Shown here in pieces: positions 28,882 to 37,804 of a stretch of DNA of 64,000 bases (positions are counted from its first letter, which is position 1; each line of letters begins with the position of its first letter). A program made the position numbers and the translations under genes. The notes beneath the pieces were generated by a model. That model did no database searches, had not been told where the DNA came from, and was given only the letters and a program-made list of their open reading frames with translations. Source of the DNA: Quadrisphaera sp. INWT6 (GTDB taxonomy: Bacteria; Actinomycetota; Actinomycetes; Actinomycetales; Quadrisphaeraceae); NCBI RefSeq assembly GCF_015390235.1, contig NZ_VUOH01000001.1, forward strand, positions 310,001 to 374,000. Reading direction: 5' to 3'.

Positions 28882-30483
28882 GTGAGCACCACCACCCCGT
28901 CCAGCACGCCCGCCGTCGTCGAGGGCGTCCTCGACCTCGACCTCCCGGGCCACCGGATCAGCCGCCACGTCTACGGCCACTTCGCCGAGCACCTCGGCCG
29001 CTGCATCTACGGCGGCTTCTACGTCGGGGAGGACTCCGAGGTCCCGAACGAGGGCGGCATCCGCCTGGACGTCGTCGAGGCCCTGCGCGCCCTGGACATC
29101 CCCAACCTGCGCTGGCCCGGGGGCTGCTTCGCCGACGACTACCACTGGAAGGACGGCATCGGCCCCCGCGAGCAGCGCCCGCGGATGGTGAACTCCCACT
29201 GGGGCGACGTCGTGGAGGACAACTCCTTCGGCACCCACGAGTTCATGCACCTGTGCGAGCTGCTGGGCACCGAGCCCTACATCTCGGCCAACGTCGGCTC
29301 CGGCACCGTGGCCGAGACCAGCGACTGGGTGCAGTACCTGACCCGCGGCGACGACTCGCCGATGGCCGCGCTGCGCCGCGCGAACGGCCGCGACGAGCCG
29401 TGGAAGGTCACCTACTGGGGGCTGGGCAACGAGCCGTGGGGCTGCGGCGGCAACATGAGCGCGGAGGCCTACGCCGACCTCGCCCGCCAGTTCGCCACGT
29501 ACAGCCGCGACATGGGCGACAACAAGCTCTACCGGATCGCCGCCGGCGCCACGAACGCCGACTACCGCTGGACCGAGGTCCTCATGAAGGCGCTCGGCCG
29601 TGCGCTGGGCGACGGCGAGGTGCTGGGCCACGGCAACTCCAGCTTCCAGGCCATCTCCTTCCACTGCTACACGGTGGCCGGGCCCTGGGACCACAAGGGC
29701 AGCGCCACCGAGTTCGACACCGACGAGTACTACGCGACGATGGCGCAGGCCCAGCGCGTCGAGGCCGTGCTCGCCGGGCACACCAAGGTCATGGACGCCT
29801 ACGACCCCGACAAGCGCGTGGGCCTGGTGCTCGACGAGTGGGGCACGTGGTTCGACGTCGAGCCGGGCACCAACCCCGGGTTCCTGTTCCAGCAGAACGC
29901 GCTGCGCGACGCGCTGGTGGCCTCGGTGCACTTCGACGCCTTCCACCGCCACGCCGACCGGCTGGTGATGGCCAACATCGCCCAGACGGTGAACGTGCTG
30001 CAGGCGATGATCCTCACCGACGAGGAGTCCGGCGCGCTGGTGCTGACGCCGAGCTACCACGTCTTCGAGATGAACAAGGGCCACCAGGACGCCGCCCACC
30101 TGCCCGTCCACCTGCGCGGCGCGGCGCCGACGCGCACGGTCGCGGGCGTCGTCGGCGTGGGCGGGCACGCCCTCGACCGCAGCGACGTGGAGCTGAGCAC
30201 CGTCTCGGTGTCGGCCAGCACCAAGGACGGCGCGGCGCTGGTCTCGCTGACCAACCTGGACGCCGGCGCTCCGGTGGTGCTGCGGATCGACCTGCGCGGC
30301 GCGGCCGTGGGGGAGCCGACGGCCCGCCTGCTCACCGCCGACGCGCTGCAGGCGCACAACACGCCGCAGCAGGGCGACGCCGTGGCGCCGCGGACCTTCG
30401 ACGGCGCCCGGGTGGAGGACGGCGTGCTGTTGGTCGAGCTGCCGGCGCACTCCTTCGCGACGGTGTCGCTGCCCCTGGTCTGA
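28882..30483 (+). CDS. GH51 alpha-L-arabinofuranosidase
   Basis: Releases terminal L-arabinofuranose from arabinan, arabinoxylan or related oligosaccharides. It has 533 residues with a retaining TIM barrel. The acid/base glutamate lies in [13 protein letters not shown] and the nucleophile glutamate in [10 protein letters not shown]. The N-terminal [16 protein letters not shown] and [19 protein letters not shown] blocks are GH51 hallmarks, and a beta-sandwich closes the C-terminus. No signal peptide, so it acts on imported oligosaccharides. GTG start with its own LacI-type promoter. A 20-bp hairpin ends the transcript. Confidence 0.95.
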   Translation: MSTTTPSSTPAVVEGVLDLDLPGHRISRHVYGHFAEHLGRCIYGGFYVGEDSEVPNEGGIRLDVVEALRALDIPNLRWPGGCFADDYHWKDGIGPREQRPRMVNSHWGDVVEDNSFGTHEFMHLCELLGTEPYISANVGSGTVAETSDWVQYLTRGDDSPMAALRRANGRDEPWKVTYWGLGNEPWGCGGNMSAEAYADLARQFATYSRDMGDNKLYRIAAGATNADYRWTEVLMKALGRALGDGEVLGHGNSSFQAISFHCYTVAGPWDHKGSATEFDTDEYYATMAQAQRVEAVLAGHTKVMDAYDPDKRVGLVLDEWGTWFDVEPGTNPGFLFQQNALRDALVASVHFDAFHRHADRLVMANIAQTVNVLQAMILTDEESGALVLTPSYHVFEMNKGHQDAAHLPVHLRGAAPTRTVAGVVGVGGHALDRSDVELSTVSVSASTKDGAALVSLTNLDAGAPVVLRIDLRGAAVGEPTARLLTADALQAHNTPQQGDAVAPRTFDGARVEDGVLLVELPAHSFATVSLPLV

Positions 30484-30505
30484 CCCGCGCCCGCCGCTCG
30501 CGCCG

Positions 30506-30550
30506 GTGGCCGGGTGCCCGTGATCACCGCGATCACGGGCACCCGGCCAC
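30506..30550. terminator. Bidirectional terminator between GH51 and GH29 genes
   Basis: A perfect 20-bp stem (30506-30525 with 30531-30550) and 5-base loop lie between the converging arabinofuranosidase and fucosidase genes. The inner arms contain the cccgtgatcac / gtgatcacggg motif that recurs elsewhere in the window. Confidence 0.85.
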
Positions 30551-30571
30551 GGGCGTGCGGGGGAGCGGCGG

Positions 30572-32143
30572 TCAGCCGCCGCCCTCACCCTCGGGCAGCA
30601 GCAGCGCGCGGGGCGCCGGGGCCGCCGGGTCGAGCAGGACCAGCTCCAGCGCGAAGCCGGGCACGGCCTCGACCGCCGCCGGCAGCGGTGAGGGCAGCAC
30701 CACCTCGAGGGCGTCGTCGGTGCGGCGCACCTCCAGCGGCGCCGGGTGGCCGAGCAGCCTGACGTCACCGAGGTCGCGCACGGACATGGACGACGCCCCG
30801 CCGAGCGACCTGATGCGCACCACGCCGTCGTCCGGGCGGACCATGCCCATCGCGTACAGCGACGTCTGCCCGACCTCGGCGCGCTGGGTGAAGCGCAGGT
30901 CGGCCGGGGTGAACGGCAGCGACGCGGCGTCGGTGAAGGAGCCCTCCGGCACCGCCGTCGGCCCCTCGCCGGGCACGCGCCACGGGCGGGTGCCGTACAC
31001 GGCCTCGCCGTTGACGGTCAGCCAGGCGCCGAGACCCTCCAGCAGCGCCGCCTCCTCGTCCGGGACCGTCCCGTCGGGCTTGGGCCCGATGTTGAGCAGC
31101 AGGCACCCGTTCTTGGCGACGACGTCGACCAGCTCGCCCACCAGGTCCTGCGGGGTCTTCCACTCGTGGCCCTCGATCCACCCCCACGAGGTGCGGGAGA
31201 CGGAGGTGTCGTTCTGCCAGGGGCGCTCCTGCACGTCGGCCATGCCGCCGCGCTCGACGTCGAGCACCGCGGTGCCCGGCCTGAAGGCCTCCCACTTGTA
31301 CTGCAGGACGACGCCGCGGCCCCACTGCGCAGCGCGGTTGTAGTAGTACGCCGCGAGCATCCGGCGGTAGGGCTCGAAGGCCGGGTGCTCGATCCACCAG
31401 TCGAACCACAGCACCTGCGGGCGGTAGCCGTCGATGATCCGCACGGTGCGGAGCAGCCAGTCCTCCAGGTACGCCTCGTTCGGGCCCGACGCCTGCGGCA
31501 TCGCGGGGCCGTAGAGGTCGGCGAACTCCGGGTCGTCGCGCACGTCCGAGGCGAAGGCCCGCCCGGGGTGGAAGAAGAACCAGTGCTCGGCGCGGTGGCT
31601 GGAGGCGCCGCGGACGATCCACTGGTCGTCGCAGGCGCCGAGCACGTCCCCGAGCACGTCGCGCTGGGGCCCCACCTTCGTGGCGTTCCAGCGCGTGCGC
31701 GGCTCGTCGTACATCGGGAAGCCGTCGTGGTGCTCGGCGACGGGGACCACGAACTGCGCGCCCGCCCGCCGGAACAGCTGTGCCATGCCCGCCGGGTCGA
31801 AGCGGTCCATCGTGAAGCGCGGCAGGAAGTCCTTGTAGCCGACCTCGGCGTGGTCGCCGTGGACCTCGCGGTGGTGGCCGTGCTCCGGCGTGCCCTGCTG
31901 GTACATGCGCCGCGGGTACCACTCGTTGCCGAAGGCCGGCACCGAGTACGCGCCCCAGTGCATGAAGATCCCGAACTTGGCGTCGCGGAACCAGCCCGGC
32001 ACCTCGTAGCCGGCCAGCGACTCCCAGGTGTCGGTGAACGGCCCGGCGTCGATCACCGCGCGGACGTCGGCGAGCGCCGCCCGGGTGTCGGGCACCTCGA
32101 CCGGGGCGGGAACCCAGCTGCGGTCGGAGGACGTGGTGGTCAT
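30572..32143 (-). CDS. GH29 alpha-L-fucosidase (first of two)
   Basis: Hydrolyses terminal alpha-L-fucose from glycans with retention. It has 523 residues: TIM barrel starting WFRDAKFGIFMHWGAYSVPA, the EHHDGFPMYD and SSHRAEHW blocks, and the nucleophile aspartate in VLWFDWWIEH. A C-terminal beta-sandwich starts near 410. No signal peptide is visible, pointing to cytoplasmic action on imported fucosides. The helix before SSHRAEHW (GACDDQWIVRGA) is unusual for the family and could hide paired indels. ATGA overlap with the upstream GH29 gene. Confidence 0.92.
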   Translation of the reverse strand: MTTTSSDRSWVPAPVEVPDTRAALADVRAVIDAGPFTDTWESLAGYEVPGWFRDAKFGIFMHWGAYSVPAFGNEWYPRRMYQQGTPEHGHHREVHGDHAEVGYKDFLPRFTMDRFDPAGMAQLFRRAGAQFVVPVAEHHDGFPMYDEPRTRWNATKVGPQRDVLGDVLGACDDQWIVRGASSHRAEHWFFFHPGRAFASDVRDDPEFADLYGPAMPQASGPNEAYLEDWLLRTVRIIDGYRPQVLWFDWWIEHPAFEPYRRMLAAYYYNRAAQWGRGVVLQYKWEAFRPGTAVLDVERGGMADVQERPWQNDTSVSRTSWGWIEGHEWKTPQDLVGELVDVVAKNGCLLLNIGPKPDGTVPDEEAALLEGLGAWLTVNGEAVYGTRPWRVPGEGPTAVPEGSFTDAASLPFTPADLRFTQRAEVGQTSLYAMGMVRPDDGVVRIRSLGGASSMSVRDLGDVRLLGHPAPLEVRRTDDALEVVLPSPLPAAVEAVPGFALELVLLDPAAPAPRALLLPEGEGGG

Positions 32144-33516
32144 GCGCGTGCTCCCAGGGGGAAGGTGACGACGGCGGGCCCGTGCTGGGCCGCGGGCTCG
32201 GGGACGTCGACGACGACCGCGCCGCTGCCGTCCTCACGGGCGGTGACGGGCGTGCCGTCGAGCAGGCGGGCCGCGCCGAGGTCGACGGCTTCGGCGCTGA
32301 GCTGCAGGCCGACCTCGCCCGTGGCGTCGACGACCGCGTGGAGGACGTCGCCCGAGCGGGTCCAGCGCACCCAGGTGGCGCCGCTGCCGTCGTCGTCGTG
32401 GCCCTGGTGGCCGCTGGGACGGGCCACGGAGTCGTCGACCGTCGTCGTCCCGTGCACGGCGGCGCCGTTGACGGCCATCCAGTCGGCCAGGCCCTCCAGG
32501 CACCGGCGCTGCAGCTCGGGGATCTGGCCGGAGGCGGTCGGGCCGACGTCGAGGAGCAGGTTGCCCCCGCGGGCGACGACGTCGAGCAGGTGCTTGACGG
32601 CCTGGGGGCCGGTGAGGTGGTGCTCGTGGCCCTCCACCCGGTTGTAGCCGAAGGAGTAGCCGATGCCGCGGCAGTTCTCCCACGCGCCGGACTCCAGGTC
32701 GCGCCCCTGCTGGTACTCGCTGGTGCGGAAGTCCCAGTGGGTCTCGCCGAACCTGTCGTTGACCACGCCCTCGGGCACCGCGGCGTAGTACTCGTCGAGC
32801 ACGCGGGCGAACGACAGCGGCCCGTCGGGCTTGCCGGCGTCGGGCCAGTTGATGTCGCCCCACAGCACGTCGGGGGCGTACCGCTCCACGAGGTCGCGGA
32901 CGTGGGCGTTGGCGTAGGCCGTGTAGCCCTCGTCCTGCGGGCGCAGCTCGTGGCCGATGTCGGAGGTGATCGGGCCGAAGTCGGCCACGTCCCAGTCGAG
33001 GCCGCCCGAGTAGTAGGTGCCGAACCTCATCCCGGCGCGGCGCGTGGCGGCGGCGATGTCGCCGACCAGGTCGCGCTGCGGGCCGCGCGCCACGGTGTTG
33101 CGGGGGGTGCCGGGGGCGTCCCACAGGCAGATGCCGTCGTGGTGCTTGGTGGTGGGGACGACGTAGCGGGCACCGGCGCGGGCGAACAGCGAGGCCCAGT
33201 CGTCGGGGTCGAAGTCCTCCGCCTTCCAGGCGTCCAGGAAGTCGTCGTAGGGGGCGTCGCCGTGGACCTCGCGGTGGTGCTCCGCCGCGGGCGAGCCCTC
33301 GATGCGGATGGTGTTGTAGTACCACTCGGCGTACGGGTTGTGCTTCATCCAGGTGGACCGCTCGATGGTGCCGAGCTCGCCGATGGGCTCGGCCCAGGCC
33401 GGCACCGAGTAGGCGCCCCAGTGGATGAAGATGCCGAGCTTGGCCTCGGAGAACCAGGCGGGCACGGGTCGCTCGAAGCGCTGGTAGAGCTCGGTCCGGG
33501 CGTCGTGGGAGAACAC
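32140..33516 (-). CDS. GH29 alpha-L-fucosidase (second)
   Basis: A 458-residue paralogue, only distantly similar to its neighbour. It has the barrel start WFSEAKLGIFIHWGAYSVPAW, TTKHHDGICLWD, GTYYSGGLDWDV, and the nucleophile aspartate in VLWGDINWPDAG. It is probably a different linkage specificity within GH29, as pairs of divergent fucosidases often split alpha-1,2 and alpha-1,3/1,4 bonds. That split is inference. No signal peptide. It is translated upstream of and coupled to the first fucosidase, and downstream of the sugar permeases, so all lie in one leftward operon. Confidence 0.9.
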   Translation of the reverse strand: MFSHDARTELYQRFERPVPAWFSEAKLGIFIHWGAYSVPAWAEPIGELGTIERSTWMKHNPYAEWYYNTIRIEGSPAAEHHREVHGDAPYDDFLDAWKAEDFDPDDWASLFARAGARYVVPTTKHHDGICLWDAPGTPRNTVARGPQRDLVGDIAAATRRAGMRFGTYYSGGLDWDVADFGPITSDIGHELRPQDEGYTAYANAHVRDLVERYAPDVLWGDINWPDAGKPDGPLSFARVLDEYYAAVPEGVVNDRFGETHWDFRTSEYQQGRDLESGAWENCRGIGYSFGYNRVEGHEHHLTGPQAVKHLLDVVARGGNLLLDVGPTASGQIPELQRRCLEGLADWMAVNGAAVHGTTTVDDSVARPSGHQGHDDDGSGATWVRWTRSGDVLHAVVDATGEVGLQLSAEAVDLGAARLLDGTPVTAREDGSGAVVVDVPEPAAQHGPAVVTFPLGARA

Positions 33517-33574
33517 GGGGTGGGAACCTCCGGGTGGGTGGTGCGGATCCGGTCGGGGAGCGGGGCCCGGCGCC

Positions 33575-34510
33575 TCAGCGGCCGCCGAGGCCCGACAGGG
33601 CGATGCCCTTCACGAGGTAGCGCTGCAGCAGCAGCACCAGCAGGGCGGTGGGCGCCATCGAGATGGTGGCGGCGGCCATGAGCAGGTTCCACGCCTGGCC
33701 GTTCTGGCCCAGGAACAGGTTCAGGCCGAGCGGCACGGTGGTGGTGGTCACGTCGTTGGTGACGATCAGCGGCCACAGGAAGCTGTTCCAGTAGGTGATG
33801 AACGTGAACACCGCCAGCACCGCGAAGGCGGGCGCGGCGATCGGCACGATGATCTGCGTGAGGATGCGCCAGTGCCCGGCGCCGTCGATGCGCGCCGACT
33901 CCTCGAGCTCCTTGGGGATGGTGAGGAAGAACTGGCGCAGCAGGAACGTGCCGAACGCGGTGAACGCCCAGGGGAGGATCAGCGCCTGGAAGGTGTTGAT
34001 CCAGCCCAGCTGGTTCATGATCAGGAACATCGGGACGACGACGACCTCCTGCGGCACCATGAGCGTGCCCAGGTAGACCAGGAACAGCGAGTCGCGGCCC
34101 CGGAACCGGAGCCGGGCGAACGCGTAGGCGGACAGCGCCGACGTGACCAGCGTGATGACCGTGCCCGTGACGGCCACGAAGGCCGTGTTGAGCATGAACC
34201 TGCCGAAGGGCAGGAAGTCGAGCGCGTCGCTGTAGTTGCTGAACAGGAGGCTCTCGCCGAAGAGCTTCGGGGGCGTGGTGAAGATCTCCCCGGCGCTCTT
34301 GAGGCTCGACAGCACCATCCACGCCAGCGGCGCGAGGAAGAGCAGCAGCGCCAGCGTCAGCAGCAGCTGGGAGACGACGGGCGGGCGCTTCTTCCGGTTC
34401 TGGGGGACCAGGCCCCCCGCGGGGCCGCCGGGGCCAGGGGTGCCGGGGGTGCCGGTGCCGTCGTCGGCCGACAGCGCCGCCGACCTGGTCCCGAGGGCCT
34501 CACTGGTCAT
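33575..34510 (-). CDS. Sugar ABC importer permease, MalG/CUT1 type
   Basis: Inner-membrane subunit (311 residues). A flexible glycine/proline N-tail is followed by six membrane helices beginning QLLLTLALLLFLAPLAWMVLSSL. The EAA loop IPKELEESARIDGAGHWRI contacts the ATPase. It pairs with the MalF-type subunit just upstream, which it overlaps by 11 bases. No ATPase gene lies in the cluster, so a shared MsiK-type ATPase elsewhere in the genome must energise it (inference from the CUT1 family in actinobacteria). Confidence 0.93.
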   Translation of the reverse strand: MTSEALGTRSAALSADDGTGTPGTPGPGGPAGGLVPQNRKKRPPVVSQLLLTLALLLFLAPLAWMVLSSLKSAGEIFTTPPKLFGESLLFSNYSDALDFLPFGRFMLNTAFVAVTGTVITLVTSALSAYAFARLRFRGRDSLFLVYLGTLMVPQEVVVVPMFLIMNQLGWINTFQALILPWAFTAFGTFLLRQFFLTIPKELEESARIDGAGHWRILTQIIVPIAAPAFAVLAVFTFITYWNSFLWPLIVTNDVTTTTVPLGLNLFLGQNGQAWNLLMAAATISMAPTALLVLLLQRYLVKGIALSGLGGR

Positions 34511-35438
34511 AGTGCACCCACTTCTTCTGCCCGAGGAACTGGATGGCGGTGAGACCCATGATGATCACGAAGAGCACCCACGCGATCGCCGAGGCGAAGC
34601 CGAGCCGGAAGTTCTGGAACCCGCTCTGGTACAGGTACATGACCAGCGTCGTGGTGCTGTTGCCCGGACCGCCGCCGGTGAGGATGTAGGGCTGCACGAA
34701 CACCTGGAACGAGCTGATCAGCGTCAGCACCGTGGCGAAGAACAGCGACGGGCTCATGAGCGGCAGCACCACCGAGAAGAACTGCCGCACCGGGCCGGCC
34801 CCGTCGATGGCCGCGGCCTCGGTGAGCGAGGGCGGCACGGCGTCCAGCGCCGCGGAGAAGACCAGCAGGTTGTAGCCGAACCCCTGCCACACCGACATCA
34901 GGACGACGGCGGGCAGCGCCCACGTGCTCGACCCCAGGAAGTTCGGGGCGCTCACGCCGAACAGCGTCTGGAAGACGCTGTCGATGAGACCCCGCGGCGT
35001 GTACAGCAGGCCGAAGACGACGGCGTTGCCGACCATGGGCGTCACCGCGGGGACGAAGAAGAGCACCCGGTAGTAGCGGCGCCCGACGATCCGCGGCGAG
35101 ATCCACACCGCCAGGCCCATCGACACCACGATGTTGACCGGCACGTACAGCAGCACGAAGACCGCCGTGTTGAGCAGCGCCGTGGTGAACACCGGGTCGG
35201 TGGTGAAGAGCTCGACGAAGTTGCCGAAGCCGATGAAGGTCGGGTCTCCGAGCACGGGCCAGTCGAAGAAGCTCATCACCAGGGAGGCGACGATGGGGAA
35301 CGCCGTGAAGGCGACGAACCCGATCGCCCCCGGCAGCAGGAAGGCCGAGGCCGCGCGGCCGTCGCCCTTCTTCGACCCGCGCGCGGGCGCGGGGGTCTCG
35401 ACGGCGTCGGTGACGCGGACGGCACCTGTCAGCGCCAT
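34500..35438 (-). CDS. Sugar ABC importer permease, MalF/CUT1 type
   Basis: A 312-residue permease with six membrane segments from LLPGAIGFVAFTAFPIVASL onward and the EAA loop PSLTEAAAIDGAGPVRQF. It works with the MalG-type partner and the lipoprotein encoded just upstream, importing an oligosaccharide or sugar. From its setting between two fucosidase genes and the fuconate dehydratase, fucose or fucosylated oligosaccharides are the likely cargo. The cytosolic fucosidases fit import of intact fucosides. Confidence 0.93.
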   Translation of the reverse strand: MALTGAVRVTDAVETPAPARGSKKGDGRAASAFLLPGAIGFVAFTAFPIVASLVMSFFDWPVLGDPTFIGFGNFVELFTTDPVFTTALLNTAVFVLLYVPVNIVVSMGLAVWISPRIVGRRYYRVLFFVPAVTPMVGNAVVFGLLYTPRGLIDSVFQTLFGVSAPNFLGSSTWALPAVVLMSVWQGFGYNLLVFSAALDAVPPSLTEAAAIDGAGPVRQFFSVVLPLMSPSLFFATVLTLISSFQVFVQPYILTGGGPGNSTTTLVMYLYQSGFQNFRLGFASAIAWVLFVIIMGLTAIQFLGQKKWVHYDQ

Positions 35439-35487
35439 GGGACCTCCTCGGAGCTGGTCATCGCTCGTGCCGACGCCGTCGGGCCCG

Positions 35488-36735
35488 TCAGGCCTGGGCC
35501 TGGACCTGCTGGATGAAGGAGTCGACGTCGGTGTCGCCGTTGAAGCAGGGGACGGCGTACTTGTTCCACTCGTTGTTGACCTGGGTCCACTTGGCGGTGG
35601 TGCGGTACCCCTCGGCCGCCGCGATCATGGCGTCCATCACCTCCTGCGCGTCCTGCAGGCCGTTGCCCTCGTACCAGGCCGACTGCTGCGCGGTGCGCGC
35701 CGGGAACGCGCGGCCCGACTGGCCCAGGTAGGTCTCGGAGTCGACGTTGACCAGGCCGGCACAGGCCTTGGCGGCGAGGTCCTGGTTGGCGGCCTTCGCC
35801 GACACCCCGAAGCCGGAGCCGGCGCTGACGGTCTTGGAGCCGCTGCCGCCGACGGGCATCGGGGCGATGCCCACCTCGAAGCTCGCCGTCGCCTTGGCGT
35901 TGATCAGGCTCCACGGGCCGTCGATGTTCATCGCGGCGTTGCCGGCCAGGAACTGGTTGGTGGCCGCGGCCTGGGACCCGGCCGCCGGCAGCGGTGAGGC
36001 GACCTTCTCGCTGACCACCAGGTCGCGGTACCAGTTCAGCGTGTCGCGCCACTCGTCGGTGTCGATGTCGAGCTTCCCGTCGGCCGTGACGGCCTGGACG
36101 CCGTGCTGGCTCATCGCGAACGGGATGATGCTGTCGGGCACCGCGCCGGCGAAGAAGCCGTAGGTGTTGCCGGTGGTCAGCTTCTTGGCCGCCGCCAGGA
36201 AGTCGTCCTGGGTCCAGCCGATGGCCGGCATCGGCAACCCGGCCTCCTGGAAGGCGGTCTTGTTGTAGAAGACCACGAGGGGCCCGAAGTCGTAGGGCAG
36301 CGCCAGCAGCTTGCCGTCGACCTTGAGCGCGTCGAGGATCCCCGAGTCGAAGTCGGACTCGGTCACGCCCATGTCCGAGAGCTTCGGGCCGAGGTCGGTG
36401 AACAGCTGGGCGAACTGCGGGGCGCGCAGCGACTGGACGCTCACCAGGTCGGCGGTCTGGCCGCTCGCGGCCTGCGAGGTCAGCTTGGTCCAGTAGTCGT
36501 TCCAGGCGGCGGTCTGGAAGGTGATCGTCGAGCCCGACGCCTCGCCGGCGATGTCGGCGACCTTCTTCCAGGCGTCGACCTCGGCCGTCGAGGCGCTCCA
36601 CATGAACCAGCTGAGGTCGGTGGAGCTGGCGCTCCCGGAGGACGAGGAGCCTCCGCCGCAGCCGGAGAGGGCGAGGGCGGCGGCAGCGCCGCCACCGAGT
36701 CCGAGCAGCTGCCGGCGAGAGAGGTGGGGTGCCAT
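35488..36735 (-). CDS. Sugar-binding lipoprotein of the CUT1 importer (Tat signal)
   Basis: A 415-residue extracellular solute-binding protein, family 1. The N-terminus carries a twin-arginine motif (SRRQLLGLGG), a hydrophobic core and a lipobox ALSGC, so it is probably exported folded and lipid-anchored. The mature part begins with a serine-rich linker and shows SBP_bac_1 blocks such as PLVVFYNKTAFQEAGLP and FLAGNAAMNIDGPWSL. It is the first gene of the leftward import/fucosidase operon. An operator-like CATC-C-GATG lies about 93 bases upstream. Confidence 0.93.
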   Translation of the reverse strand: MAPHLSRRQLLGLGGGAAAALALSGCGGGSSSSGSASSTDLSWFMWSASTAEVDAWKKVADIAGEASGSTITFQTAAWNDYWTKLTSQAASGQTADLVSVQSLRAPQFAQLFTDLGPKLSDMGVTESDFDSGILDALKVDGKLLALPYDFGPLVVFYNKTAFQEAGLPMPAIGWTQDDFLAAAKKLTTGNTYGFFAGAVPDSIIPFAMSQHGVQAVTADGKLDIDTDEWRDTLNWYRDLVVSEKVASPLPAAGSQAAATNQFLAGNAAMNIDGPWSLINAKATASFEVGIAPMPVGGSGSKTVSAGSGFGVSAKAANQDLAAKACAGLVNVDSETYLGQSGRAFPARTAQQSAWYEGNGLQDAQEVMDAMIAAAEGYRTTAKWTQVNNEWNKYAVPCFNGDTDVDSFIQQVQAQA

Positions 36736-36821
36736 CGGGAGCCTCCGTGACGACGTCGTCGAGCGGTTGACGGATGGTGCGCGTCGGGTGCCGGTCGCCG
36801 GGGGCAGCAGTGCCCGGGGCG

Positions 36822-36842
36822 GCCATACATCCGATGACTGTG
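36822..36842 (-). promoter_or_regulatory. Operator ahead of the importer operon
   Basis: tacatccgatgactg, with the odd-spaced palindrome CATC-C-GATG at 36828-36836, lies between the GntR gene end and the importer start. The same core, CATC-G-GATG followed by act, occurs at 37676-37684 in front of the fuconate dehydratase gene. The shared, otherwise AT-richer element suggests the encoded FadR-type regulator binds both. Confidence 0.55.
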
Positions 36843-36869
36843 AACCTTCGTCCGCCCCCGGTGCCCGTG

Positions 36870-37571
36870 TCAAGCGCTCCGGCGGCGTTTCGGCGCGAGG
36901 GCCCGGCGCATCCACGTCTCCACGTTCGCGACGTGCAGCAGGGCGGCCGCCTGGGCCAGCTGGGCGTCGCCGTCGCGCAGCGCGTCGTAGATGGCGCGGT
37001 GCTCGTCGATGGTGTGCCGGGAGGAGTCGGCCTCGGTCAGGGCGCGCCACACCCTCGCCCGCAGGGTGACCCCGGAGATGCCGCGCAGGATCTCGGCGAG
37101 GGCGGTGTTGCGGCTGGCGGCCGCGATGGCGGCGTGGAAGTCGGCGTCGTGGGCGATGAGGTCCTGCTCGTCGGTGGCGGCCTCCATCAGCTGCAGGTGC
37201 CGCAGCACCTCCTCGAGGTCGGCCTCCTGGCAGCGCAGCGCCGCAAGGGCTGTGACCTGGGGTTCTACGAGGCGGCGGCACTCCATCAGCTCCAGGAGCG
37301 ACTCGTCGCCCATGAGGTCGACGGCCTCGCCGATGCCGGTGAAGAGCTGGGCCGGGGTGAGCGCGGTGACGAAGGTGCCGTCGCCGCGGCGCACGTCGAG
37401 CACGCCGGCGGTGGCCAGCGCGCGGACCGCCTCGCGCAGGCTCGAGCGGCTCACGCCGAGCTGCGCCGACAGCGCGGCCTCGGCGGGCAGGCGCTGGCCG
37501 GGCTCGAGGTCGCCGCCGCGGATCAGGTCGCGGACCTTCTCGATCGCCGCATCGGTCAGGGGGGCTGCCAC
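36870..37571 (-). CDS. FadR-subfamily GntR regulator, probable fucose-operon repressor
   Basis: 233 residues. The winged helix-turn-helix ([20 protein letters not shown], then [15 protein letters not shown]) is followed by an all-helical FCD ligand domain with the metal/ligand histidines in HDADFHAAI and the DEHRAI block near the end. FCD regulators usually bind sugar acids or other carboxylates. Its position between the importer operon and the divergent fuconate dehydratase makes a fuconate or keto-deoxy-fuconate effector plausible (inference). GTG start. Confidence 0.88.
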   Translation of the reverse strand: MAAPLTDAAIEKVRDLIRGGDLEPGQRLPAEAALSAQLGVSRSSLREAVRALATAGVLDVRRGDGTFVTALTPAQLFTGIGEAVDLMGDESLLELMECRRLVEPQVTALAALRCQEADLEEVLRHLQLMEAATDEQDLIAHDADFHAAIAAASRNTALAEILRGISGVTLRARVWRALTEADSSRHTIDEHRAIYDALRDGDAQLAQAAALLHVANVETWMRRALAPKRRRSA

Positions 37572-37649
37572 CGCGTCACCTCCGGGTGCTCGGGCCGGGC
37601 CTCGCGCCGGGCCTCGCGCGGGAGCGTCCGCTCACCACCCCTCCACTCT

Positions 37650-37690
37650 GCACGTCTGATGTTTGGGCGTCTAGACATCGGATGACTGAG
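37650..37690 (+). promoter_or_regulatory. Operator region ahead of the fucose catabolic operon
   Basis: This segment contains tctgatgt and acatcgga as an imperfect inverted pair, the palindrome gtctagac (37669-37676) and CATC-G-GATG (37676-37684). It is AT-richer than its surroundings and lies 120 bases before the dehydratase start and about 85 bases before the divergent GntR start, so it can regulate both. Confidence 0.55.
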
Positions 37691-37804
37691 TGGATAGCGT
37701 CGGTGGCGCGTCGAGGGGGACGCCGCGCACACGAGTCCACCAGCACCGGGTCGTCCGCCCGCCGTGCGCCGTACGCCCACCGCCCACCGCCCTGGAGGTC
37801 CGCC

